A stretch of 10,523 bases of DNA. Origin: Oscillospiraceae bacterium. Lineage in GTDB: Bacteria > Bacillota > Clostridia > Oscillospirales > Oscillospiraceae. The stretch spans positions 1 to 10,523 of the forward strand of contig CADCLH010000062.1 in assembly GCA_902802215.1 (NCBI GenBank). The letters run 5' to 3'. A program made the position numbers and the translations under genes. Under the pieces are notes generated by a model. The model was given only the letters and a program-made list of their open reading frames with translations. It had not been told where the DNA came from and did no database searches. Positions 1 to 6,123 of the stretch are shown here, one piece after another. Each line of letters begins with the position of its first letter. Positions within the stretch are counted from its first letter, which is position 1.

Positions 1-1
1 C

Positions 2-951
2 GCGCTGTCCATGACGCAGAACGCGGCCTGGTACGTCTCCCGCGCCGCCGCCTGGTCGCCGGAGCTGGAGCAGAGCGCGGAGGCGCTCAACAGCGCGGCC
101 TTCAGCCTCTCGGACGTGGCCGAGACCCTGCGCGATTTCCGCGAAAGCCTCGACTTCTCCCCGGAGGAGTACGACAGTCTGGAGACTCGTATCGCGCTTT
201 TGAGCAAGCTCCAGCGCAAGTACGCCCGGGACGAGGACGAGCTGATCGTCTATCTTGACGAGTGCCGGGAAAAGCTTGACGGCATCCAGTACGCCGACGA
301 GCGCAGCGCGAAGCTGCAGCGTCAGCTCGCCGAGGCGACGAAGCGCTGCGGCAGCGAGGCCGCACATCTCCGCGCCGCAAGGCAGGAGGCTGCGGCGCTG
401 CTGGAAAAGCGCATCCGTGCCGAGCTTCGCGAGCTTAACATGCCGTCGGTACGCTTTTCGGTGGAGTTCTCCCCGCTTGAGGGCGAGCCGGGCTTTGACG
501 CCAACGGCTGCGACCGCATCCGCTTTCTGATGTCCGCCAACGCGGGCGAGGCGCTCGGCCGTATCAGCCACATCGCCTCCGGCGGCGAGCTCAGCCGCAT
601 CATGCTCACCCCGTGCCGACCATGGTCTTCGACGAGATCGACACCGGCGTGTCCGGCATTGCCGCCCAGCGTGTCGGGGAAAAGCTCTGGCATGTCTCGC
701 TGGGCAAGCAGGTCATGTGCGTGACCCATCTGCCGCAGATCGCGGCGATGGCGGACCGGCACTACCTGATATGCAAGGAGGAGCGCGGGGAGCGGACCTA
801 TACGGACGTCCTCCCGCTTGACCGTGACGGGCGCAGGAGAGAGCTCGCGCGCCTGCACGGCGGCGACAATATCACGGCGCTCACCCTCGCCAGCGCGGAG
901 GAACAGCTGACCGCCTGCGAGCGCTTCAAATCGCAGAAATCTGATACTTGA
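2..951 (+). pseudogene. recN: DNA repair protein RecN, 3' part, frameshifted
   Basis: RecN is an SMC-like ATPase of double-strand-break repair. The 5' end lies outside the window and the frame is open from base 2. Residues of the descending coiled coil come first (YARDEDELIVYLDE, SAKLQRQLAEA), then the C-terminal ATPase lobe. The ABC signature SGGELSRIML lies at 578-607 in one frame. The Walker B segment VPTMVFDEIDTGVSG (from 613) and the switch region VTHLPQIAAMAD (from 721) lie in another frame, which runs to a stop at 949-951. Intact RecN proteins have about eleven residues (of the ALKxVLAxxD type) between these blocks. Here only five bases (608-612) separate them, so roughly 28 bases are missing and the frame is lost. 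The upstream frame would stop at 724 and lack Walker B. RecN identity is secure. Whether the lesion is real or an assembly error cannot be told from here. Confidence 0.85.
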
Positions 952-976
952 CACCCTGGATCGAATACAGTATAAT
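948..976 (+). promoter_or_regulatory. sigma-A promoter of the T-box/tyrS operon
   Basis: A perfect TTGACA (948-953), 17-base spacer and TATAAT (971-976) lie directly before the T-box leader. The -35 box overlaps the recN stop codon TGA (949-951), so the operon begins exactly where recN ends. Transcription should start near 983-985. Confidence 0.9.
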
Positions 977-985
977 CCCACATGT

Positions 986-1245
986 TAACGCGACGACGGA
1001 CAGGAGTAAGCCGCCCACAGCCCGCGCAGAGAGCCCCTCGGCCGGTGAAAGAGGGGAGAGGCAGGCGGTTGAATACGGTCCCGAGCGGCACACCGAACGC
1101 GATGGCAAGTAGGCTGTGACGGGCGCGCCCGATAAAGCGCAGGAGTGCTTCTGCACTCGCCGAGGCTTTTCCCGCGAGGGGAGAGCGTTCAGAGGTGGTA
1201 CCGCATCAAATGCCCTCTGTCCGAACGGACAGGGGGATTCGTTTT
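986..1245 (+). promoter_or_regulatory. T-box riboswitch leader, tyrosine specifier (UAC)
   Basis: This leader reads uncharged tRNA to control transcription termination. Stem I can be drawn: GGAC (998-1001) pairs with GGTCC (1077-1081), and CCGCC (1011-1015) pairs with GGCGG (1064-1068). Between them lie the AGTAA side of the specifier loop (1005-1009) and its opposite side GAA-TAC-GG. The specifier triplet TAC at 1074-1076 reads as tyrosine. AGAGAG (about 1028-1033) fits the conserved AG-bulge. The T-box sequence itself, AGAGGTGGTACCGC, is at 1191-1204; its TGGT bulge would pair with an ACCA tRNA end, which suits the A discriminator of tRNA-Tyr. A terminator follows at 1213-1245. The tyrosine codon agrees with tyrS being downstream. 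When tRNA-Tyr is uncharged, the antiterminator should form and the operon be read. Confidence 0.92.
1213..1245 (+). terminator. T-box-controlled intrinsic terminator
   Basis: CCCTCTGTCC (1213-1222), loop GAAC, and GGACAGGGGG (1227-1236) form a ten-pair stem with one G-U pair. The T-containing tail ATTCGTTTT follows. It lies immediately after the T-box antiterminator sequence and is the mutually exclusive off-state structure. Confidence 0.88.
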
Positions 1246-1264
1246 GCCGGAAAGGGGGAGAGAC

Positions 1265-1657
1265 ATGACCGTAAGAGAAAAGGCGCTCGATTTCCACGCG
1301 CGGGGCTTCAACTGCGCGCAGAGCGTTCTGTGCTCCTGCGGAGCCTATACCGGGCTTGATGAGGAGACGGCGCTGGCCGTTTCCGGCGGCTTCGGCGGCG
1401 GCTGCCGCTGCGGCGAGATCTGCGGCGCGGTGACCGGGGCGGTCATGGCTGCCGGACTGTGCTGCCGCTACTCCACCGAGGGCGATCAGGAGACAAAGGA
1501 CAAGATCGCGGCTCTGAGCCGCGGGCTGACCGCCGCCTTCCGCGAGCGCTTTGGGGCGCTGCGCTGCGAGGAGATCAAAATCGACACCGAGCACTGCAAC
1601 GCCTATATCGCCTGGATGGCGGAGCAGGCGGAAGAAATCTTAAAGGAAATCAAATAA
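1265..1657 (+). CDS. C_GCAxxG_C_C family small redox-type protein
   Basis: A 130-residue cysteine-rich protein. The start is ATG 1265, behind the ribosome binding site AAAGGGGGAGA (about 1251-1261). An in-frame start at 1145 would lie inside the T-box leader and is rejected. The family pattern is clear: FNCAQSVL near residues 15-22, then GGFGGGCRCGEICGAVTG (about 42-59), a CC pair near residue 67, and later single cysteines in LRCEEI and EHCNAYI. This matches the C_GCAxxG_C_C family (Pfam/TIGRFAM), annotated as putative redox-active or metal-binding; its exact reaction is not established. It has no signal peptide or membrane segment, so it should be cytoplasmic. It stands between the tyrosine T-box and tyrS, 25 bases before the tyrS start, so it should share tyrosine-dependent control. 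Why this protein is tied to tyrosine supply is unknown. Confidence 0.88.
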   Translation: MTVREKALDFHARGFNCAQSVLCSCGAYTGLDEETALAVSGGFGGGCRCGEICGAVTGAVMAAGLCCRYSTEGDQETKDKIAALSRGLTAAFRERFGALRCEEIKIDTEHCNAYIAWMAEQAEEILKEIK

Positions 1658-1682
1658 TATCAAATACAGGAGAGAACACAAC

Positions 1683-2903
1683 ATGGGAATCTACGAAGAA
1701 CTGAAAGCCAGAGGTCTGATCGCGCAGGTCACGAACGAGGATGAGGTCCGCGAGCTGTTCAACAACGGCAAGGCCGTCTTCTACATTGGCTTTGACTGCA
1801 CCGCCGATTCGCTGCATGTCGGCCATTTCATGGCGCTGAGCCTGATGAGGCGTCTGCAGCTTGCCGGCAACAAGCCCATCGCCCTCATCGGCGACGGCAC
1901 CACGCTGATCGGCGACCCCTCCGGCCGTACCGATATGCGCAAGATGCTGACCAAAGAGGACATCCAGTACAACGCCGAGTGCTTCAAGCGTCAGATGGAA
2001 AAGTTCATCGACTTTTCCGATGGCAAGGCCCTGATGCTCTATAACTCCGAATGGCTTGTCCCGCTCAACTACATCGAGCTGCTGCGCGAGGTCGGCGCCT
2101 GCTTCTCCGTGAACAACATGCTGCGTGCCGAGTGCTACAAGCAGCGTATGGAGCGCGGTCTGAGCTTTTTGGAGTTCAACTACATGATCATGCAGTCCTA
2201 CGACTGGTACTACATGTTCCAGCACTACGGCTGCAACATGCAGTGCGGCGGCAACGACCAGTGGAGCAACATGCTCGGCGGCACGGAGCTGATCCGCAAG
2301 AAGCTGGGCCAGGACGCCCACGCTCTGACCATTACGCTGCTGCTCACCTCCGAGGGCAAGAAGATGGGCAAGACCGCCGCCGGCGCCGTCTGGCTCGACC
2401 CCAACAAGACCAGCCCCTTCGACTTCTACCAGTACTGGCGCAACGTCGCGGACGCGGACGTGCTCAAGTGCATCCGCATGCTGACCTTCCTGCCTCTTGA
2501 GCAGATCGACGAGATGGACAAGTGGGAGGGCAGCCAGCTCAACAAGGCCAAGGAGATCCTGGCCTATGAGCTCACCAAGCTCGTCCACGGCGTGGAGGAG
2601 GCCGAGAAGGCGCAGGCTGCCGCCAGGGCGCTCTTCGGCGGCTCCGAGGGCGGCGACGTCCCCACCACCGAGCTGAGCGAGGCCGATCTTACCGACGGGC
2701 AGCTCGATATCCTGAGCATCCTGGTCAAGTGCGGCCTGTGCGCTTCCAAGTCCGATGCGCGCCGCAACGTCCAGCAGGGCGGCGTCGCAGTCGACGACGC
2801 GAAGGTCGACGACATCGGCGCAAGCTTCGACGCGGACGTGCTCCGCAGGGGCATCGTGGTCCGCCGCGGCAAGAAGAACTACAACAGGGTCGTTCTGAAA
2901 TAA
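1683..2903 (+). CDS. tyrS: tyrosyl-tRNA synthetase
   Basis: A class I aminoacyl-tRNA synthetase of 406 residues that charges tRNA-Tyr with tyrosine using ATP in the cytoplasm. The HIGH-type motif is HVGH at residues 45-48. The KMSKS-type loop reads KMGKT (227-231), and the tyrosine-pocket segment QCGGNDQWSN lies around 187-196. The C-terminal portion (about 340-406, CGLCASKSDARRNVQQGGV onward) is the S4-like RNA-binding domain. Length is normal for bacterial TyrS. AGGAG at 1668-1672 sits ten bases before ATG 1683. It is the second gene of the operon led by the tyrosine T-box at 986-1245, which explains its regulation. A strong terminator follows at 2922-2952. Confidence 0.97.
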   Translation: MGIYEELKARGLIAQVTNEDEVRELFNNGKAVFYIGFDCTADSLHVGHFMALSLMRRLQLAGNKPIALIGDGTTLIGDPSGRTDMRKMLTKEDIQYNAECFKRQMEKFIDFSDGKALMLYNSEWLVPLNYIELLREVGACFSVNNMLRAECYKQRMERGLSFLEFNYMIMQSYDWYYMFQHYGCNMQCGGNDQWSNMLGGTELIRKKLGQDAHALTITLLLTSEGKKMGKTAAGAVWLDPNKTSPFDFYQYWRNVADADVLKCIRMLTFLPLEQIDEMDKWEGSQLNKAKEILAYELTKLVHGVEEAEKAQAAARALFGGSEGGDVPTTELSEADLTDGQLDILSILVKCGLCASKSDARRNVQQGGVAVDDAKVDDIGASFDADVLRRGIVVRRGKKNYNRVVLK

Positions 2904-2921
2904 GGCAAAAGCCGTGAAAAG

Positions 2922-2952
2922 AAAACGTGAGGCGTTTCCGCCTCACGTTTTT
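2922..2952. terminator. bidirectional intrinsic terminator
   Basis: AAAACGTGAGGCG (2922-2934), loop TTTC-like (2935-2938), and CGCCTCACGTTTT (2939-2951) form a thirteen-pair perfect stem. Runs of T flank it on one strand and A on the other, so it can stop tyrS on the plus strand and the minus-strand gene at 2943-3623. The stop codon of that gene (2943-2945) lies inside the right arm. Confidence 0.9.
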
Positions 2953-3623
2953 CGTTCGATATAGAGGATATTGCTGACAAAGGCGGCGCTGTGCCGGGCG
3001 ACATAGTCGTTGAATTCCTGCCGCCTCAGGTAGTACAGCCGCCCCCACGAGGAAATGCGCAGCCAATCCTCGTCCATGCCCGTCACCGTGAAATAATGGG
3101 CGTGGGCCCCGGCGGTCGCGCGGAGCTCTCCGGAGGGAAGCCGGGAATAGAAGTTGGCTCTCTCACGCCGCCAGAAGAGAGGCAGGTTGGGCCCGACGGA
3201 CATGATGACCGGGAGATCCGCGCGGAGCATGGCCTCGATCCTGTCCCAGAGCCGCGTATGACCAAAGCACCACTTTGCCGTATAGGGGAGCTTCCAGCGC
3301 CGGAAAAAGAGCTGCATCCCGGCCGCGAGCATCAGGCCGTTGATCCCGGCGTAGGGGATCATGGGGAAATAGCTTTTTCGCATCCGCTGCAAACAGGCGT
3401 CATAGGCAGGGAAGGGGAGAGGGCCCTCGTGCGGCAGGTCCCGAAACGGCGGGATCTCCGCCTCGGGATGATAGCGGTCCAGGTACAGCAGCAGATCCGT
3501 TGCGGCCACCACGCCGCAGCCGCAGCGCTTCATCATGCGGTCGTGAGAGAACTGCTGACCGCCTCCATAGGAGCCGTGCCCGTCAAAGCTGACGGAAATA
3601 TAGGGATGTTGCAGGGAGAGCAT
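2943..3623 (-). CDS. C39/papain-like cysteine peptidase-fold protein, function unknown
   Basis: A 226-residue protein that I do not recognise by name. ATG 3623 is chosen although the frame is open to 3692. A promoter (3640-3668) and the terminator of the neighbouring gene (3673-3709) occupy the upstream part, leaving a leader of about nine bases and only a weak GGTGA ribosome binding site. Near the N-terminus, MMKRCGCGVVAATDLLLYL (about 30-48) looks like the active-site cysteine helix of papain-like C39 peptidases (Cys34 or Cys36). Further on, GAHAHYFTVTGMDEDWLRISSWG (172-194) is the usual His strand followed by the position where such enzymes carry Asp/Asn-Pro, replaced here by Ser-Ser-Trp-Gly. 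No signal peptide is seen with this start. Peptidase activity is inferred from the pattern only; an inactive or ligand-binding fold is equally possible. Confidence 0.65.
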   Translation of the reverse strand: MLSLQHPYISVSFDGHGSYGGGQQFSHDRMMKRCGCGVVAATDLLLYLDRYHPEAEIPPFRDLPHEGPLPFPAYDACLQRMRKSYFPMIPYAGINGLMLAAGMQLFFRRWKLPYTAKWCFGHTRLWDRIEAMLRADLPVIMSVGPNLPLFWRRERANFYSRLPSGELRATAGAHAHYFTVTGMDEDWLRISSWGRLYYLRRQEFNDYVARHSAAFVSNILYIERKT

Positions 3624-3639
3624 ACAAATCACCGCGCTT

Positions 3640-3668
3640 ATTATACAGGAAAACGATAGCGTCTTCAA
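3640..3668 (-). promoter_or_regulatory. sigma-A promoter of the C39-like gene
   Basis: On the minus strand TTGAAG (3663-3668), a 17-base spacer and TATAAT (3640-3645) precede ATG 3623 by 16 bases. The position shows that the longer in-frame start at 3692 cannot be the main start of this transcript. Confidence 0.82.
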
Positions 3669-3672
3669 CAGG

Positions 3673-3709
3673 AAAAACACCTCGCACCGCATGCGGTACG
3701 AGGTGTTTT
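3673..3709 (-). terminator. intrinsic terminator of pfp
   Basis: AAAACACCTCGCACCGC (3674-3690) pairs with its near-complement ending at 3709, with one mismatch and a CATG loop. On the minus strand the stem ends in five Ts. It lies 16 bases beyond the pfp stop codon. Confidence 0.9.
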
Positions 3710-3724
3710 GGCATTACGCCGGGA

Positions 3725-4966
3725 TTACTTCGCCAGAACCTTTTTGAGCCTGGCGTAGCGGGGCAGGGAATCGACCAGCGGGAGCACGGGCTCGCCCTGA
3801 ATGAGGGGGAGCACATAGTCGATGAACTCCTGCTTGAGGCCGTTGCCGTCCTCGTTGATCCACTCCAGCGGGACCTTCTTCTCGTAGTTGGCGACCTTGG
3901 AGAGGGGGAGCAGGACCAGCTTGCAGTGGTACTTGCCGTCGACCGTCTCGCGCTCGAAGGCGACCATCTGACCGGTCACGCCGTTGACGGCCTGCACGAC
4001 CGCTTCACGGCCGGCGGCGCAGGCCTCCTCGATATCGGTGGCGGAGGCGAGGTGCGCGCCGCAGCGCTGGAGCAGGCTGAGCTCGATGCCGCGGACCTTG
4101 GCGCCGGTGTGGTGCTTGACGATCTCGGCAAGGGAAGCGGCGAGGCCGCCGAGCTGGGCGTGGCCGAAGCCGTCGGTCGCGGATGTCTTGGCCTCGGAGA
4201 CGAAGCTGCCGTCGGCGTAGTGGATGCCCTCGGAGACGGCGACCAGCACCTTGCCGTTGGCCTTGTAGATCCTGTCGACGTCGGCGAGGAACTTGTCCAT
4301 GTCGAAGTTCAGCTCGGGCAGATACACGAGGTCGGGGCCGGAGCCGTAGGCCGTGGCGAGCGCGGCGCTGGCGGCCAGCCAGCCGGCGTGACGGCCCATG
4401 ATCTCCACGATGGTGATCATGCCGTTGTCGTACACGCGGGCGTCCTTGTTGATCTCCATGCAGGAGGTGGCGATATACTTGGCGGCGCTGGCGAAGCCGG
4501 GGCAGTGGTCGGTGCCGAACAGGTCGTTGTCGATGGTCTTGGGAACGCCCATGACGCGGCAGTCATAGCCGACGGACTCCATATAGCGGCTGATCTTGTT
4601 GCAGGTATCCATGGAGTCGTTGCCGCCGTTATAGAAGAAATAACGAACGTTGTACTTCTTGAAGATCTCGAGGATGCGCTTGTAGTCGGTGTCGTCCGTC
4701 TCGGGGTCGGCGATCTTGTAGCGGCAGGAGCCGAGCTCGGAAGAGGGGGTGTTCAGCAGGAGCTTGAGTTCATCGGGGTCTTCCTCGTCCATAACGAAGA
4801 GCTTGTCGTCCAGGACGCCCTTGATGCCGTGGCTTGCGCCGTAGACCTTGGTGATCTCCTCGGCGTCGAGAGCGGCGCGGATGACGCCGTAGGCGCTGGC
4901 GTTGATGACTGCGGTGGGGCCGCCGGACTGGCCGAAGATGCAGGAACCGATCAATTTTTCAGACAT
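3725..4966 (-). CDS. pfp: 6-phosphofructokinase, diphosphate-dependent type
   Basis: A 413-residue phosphofructokinase converting fructose 6-phosphate to fructose 1,6-bisphosphate in glycolysis, probably reversibly with pyrophosphate as donor. The phosphate-donor site is GQSGGPTAVINA (12-23). The donor-specificity loop reads GGND (114-117), with Asp117 where ATP enzymes have Gly. The catalytic segment is PKTIDND (142-148), with Lys143 where ATP enzymes have Gly; together these two residues are the known PPi signature. MGRHAGW (190-196) is the usual fructose 6-phosphate segment. ATG 4966 is fixed by GGAGG (4974-4978) seven bases upstream. The frame stays open far upstream through the fba region, but that is an antisense shadow. 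It is transcribed divergently from fba, the next enzyme of the pathway, across a shared promoter region. Confidence 0.93.
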   Translation of the reverse strand: MSEKLIGSCIFGQSGGPTAVINASAYGVIRAALDAEEITKVYGASHGIKGVLDDKLFVMDEEDPDELKLLLNTPSSELGSCRYKIADPETDDTDYKRILEIFKKYNVRYFFYNGGNDSMDTCNKISRYMESVGYDCRVMGVPKTIDNDLFGTDHCPGFASAAKYIATSCMEINKDARVYDNGMITIVEIMGRHAGWLAASAALATAYGSGPDLVYLPELNFDMDKFLADVDRIYKANGKVLVAVSEGIHYADGSFVSEAKTSATDGFGHAQLGGLAASLAEIVKHHTGAKVRGIELSLLQRCGAHLASATDIEEACAAGREAVVQAVNGVTGQMVAFERETVDGKYHCKLVLLPLSKVANYEKKVPLEWINEDGNGLKQEFIDYVLPLIQGEPVLPLVDSLPRYARLKKVLAK

Positions 4967-4981
4967 TTTCTTTCCTCCAAC

Positions 4982-4998
4982 AAATATTGAAAATATTT
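4982..4998. promoter_or_regulatory. perfect dyad between pfp promoter and start
   Basis: AAATATT (4982-4988), GAA, AATATTT (4992-4998) is a perfect seven-base inverted repeat with a three-base spacer. It lies just upstream of the pfp ribosome binding site, in the transcribed leader. The size and position suit an operator, but I recognise no regulator. Confidence 0.4.
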
Positions 4999-5019
4999 CT
5001 TTTTTGTAAAAACTACTTA

Positions 5020-5048
5020 TTGATTCTACCACGCAATGAGGATATAAT
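5020..5048 (+). promoter_or_regulatory. sigma-A promoter of fba, overlapping a pfp promoter candidate
   Basis: TTGATT (5020-5025), 17-base spacer and TATAAT (5043-5048) face fba. On the minus strand TAGAAT (5023-5028) is a candidate -10 box for pfp, with only a weak -35 near 5046-5051. It overlaps the fba -35, so the two promoters would compete or be controlled together. The fba promoter is well supported; the pfp one is tentative. Confidence 0.75.
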
Positions 5049-5055
5049 AAGAACG

Positions 5056-5088
5056 AAAATTTGTAAATGTGCTTTTTGTACAAATTTT
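5056..5088. promoter_or_regulatory. inverted repeat in the fba leader
   Basis: AAAATTTGTA (5056-5065) and TACAAATTTT (5079-5088) are perfect inverted repeats 13 bases apart, starting about where fba transcription begins. The right arm contains the palindrome TTTGTACAAA (5075-5084). TTTGTA also occurs at 5003-5008. It could be an operator or an RNA hairpin in the leader. Confidence 0.45.
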
Positions 5089-5116
5089 TAGAAAAATGGA
5101 TAGGAGAAAATGAATT

Positions 5117-6085
5117 ATGCCACTCGTAACCACAAAAGAGATGTTTGCGAAGGCCTATAACGGCGGTTACGCCATCGGCGCCTTCAACGTCAACAACATG
5201 GAAATCGTCCAGGGTATCACCGAAGCCGCCGGCGAGCTGAAAAGCCCTGTCATTCTGCAGGTGTCCAAGGGCGCCCGCGCTTACGCCAATCATACCTATC
5301 TTGTCAAGCTGGTCGAAGCTGCCGTGCTCGAAAATCCCGAGATCCCCATCGCTCTGCATCTTGACCACGGCGATACCTTTGAGCTCTGCAAGTCCTGCAT
5401 TGACGGCGGTTTCACCTCTGTCATGATCGACGCCTCCTCCAAATCCTTCGAGGACAACATCGCCCTGACCCGTCAGGTGGTCGAGTATGCCCATGACCAC
5501 GGCGTGGTCGTCGAGGCCGAGCTCGGCACGCTGGCCGGCGTCGAGGACGAGGTCGCCGTGGAGCACGGCCATGAGAGCTACACCCGCCCCGAGGAGGTCG
5601 AGGAGTTTGTCAGCCGCACCGGCTGTGACTCTCTGGCCATCGCGATCGGCACCTCTCACGGCGCGTACAAGTTCAAGGCCTCCCAGTGCACCCGCAATGC
5701 CGACGGCGTTCTGGTCCCGCCTCCGCTCCGCTTTGACGTTCTGGAGGAGTGCATCAAGCGTCTGCCCGGTTTCCCGATCGTCCTGCACGGTTCTTCCTCC
5801 GTCCCGCAGGAGTTTGTCAAGATGGTCAACCAGTACGGCGGCAACATGCCCGACGCGATCGGCATTCCCGAGGAGCAGCTGCGTCAGGCTGCCAAGCTTG
5901 CCGTCTGCAAGATCAATATCGACTCCGACATCCGTCTTGCCATGACCGCGAATATCCGCAAGTACTTTGTCGAGCATCCCGACCACTTCGATCCCCGTCA
6001 GTATCTCAAGCCCGCCCGTCAGGCAGTGAAGGATATGGTCGCCCATAAGATCGTTCACGTTCTGGGTTCGGACGGAAAAGCCTGA
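5117..6085 (+). CDS. fba: class II fructose-bisphosphate aldolase
   Basis: A 322-residue zinc-dependent aldolase cleaving fructose 1,6-bisphosphate into dihydroxyacetone phosphate and glyceraldehyde 3-phosphate. The N-terminal segment GAFNVNNMEIVQGI (21-34) is typical. HLDHGD (81-86) holds the catalytic Asp83 and zinc ligand His84. Glu135 lies in VVEAELG. GTSHGAYK (178-185) supplies ligand His181 and LHGSSSVP (223-230) supplies ligand His224. KINIDSD (265-271) binds substrate phosphate. ATG 5117 lies ten bases after AGGAG (5102-5106); an ATG at 5110 is out of frame and too close. Length is normal for the class IIB group. It is paired head-to-head with pfp, which makes its substrate, and is followed after 38 bases by a membrane gene likely in the same transcript. 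Confidence 0.96.
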   Translation: MPLVTTKEMFAKAYNGGYAIGAFNVNNMEIVQGITEAAGELKSPVILQVSKGARAYANHTYLVKLVEAAVLENPEIPIALHLDHGDTFELCKSCIDGGFTSVMIDASSKSFEDNIALTRQVVEYAHDHGVVVEAELGTLAGVEDEVAVEHGHESYTRPEEVEEFVSRTGCDSLAIAIGTSHGAYKFKASQCTRNADGVLVPPPLRFDVLEECIKRLPGFPIVLHGSSSVPQEFVKMVNQYGGNMPDAIGIPEEQLRQAAKLAVCKINIDSDIRLAMTANIRKYFVEHPDHFDPRQYLKPARQAVKDMVAHKIVHVLGSDGKA

Positions 6086-6123
6086 TTCGCTGACCTCGCC
6101 AAGATGATCAGGGAGGTGGCAGA

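Noticed and set aside
1650..2588. Minus-strand frame of 312 codons opposite tyrS
   Set aside because: TyrS is unmistakable on the plus strand; the antisense product is low-complexity.
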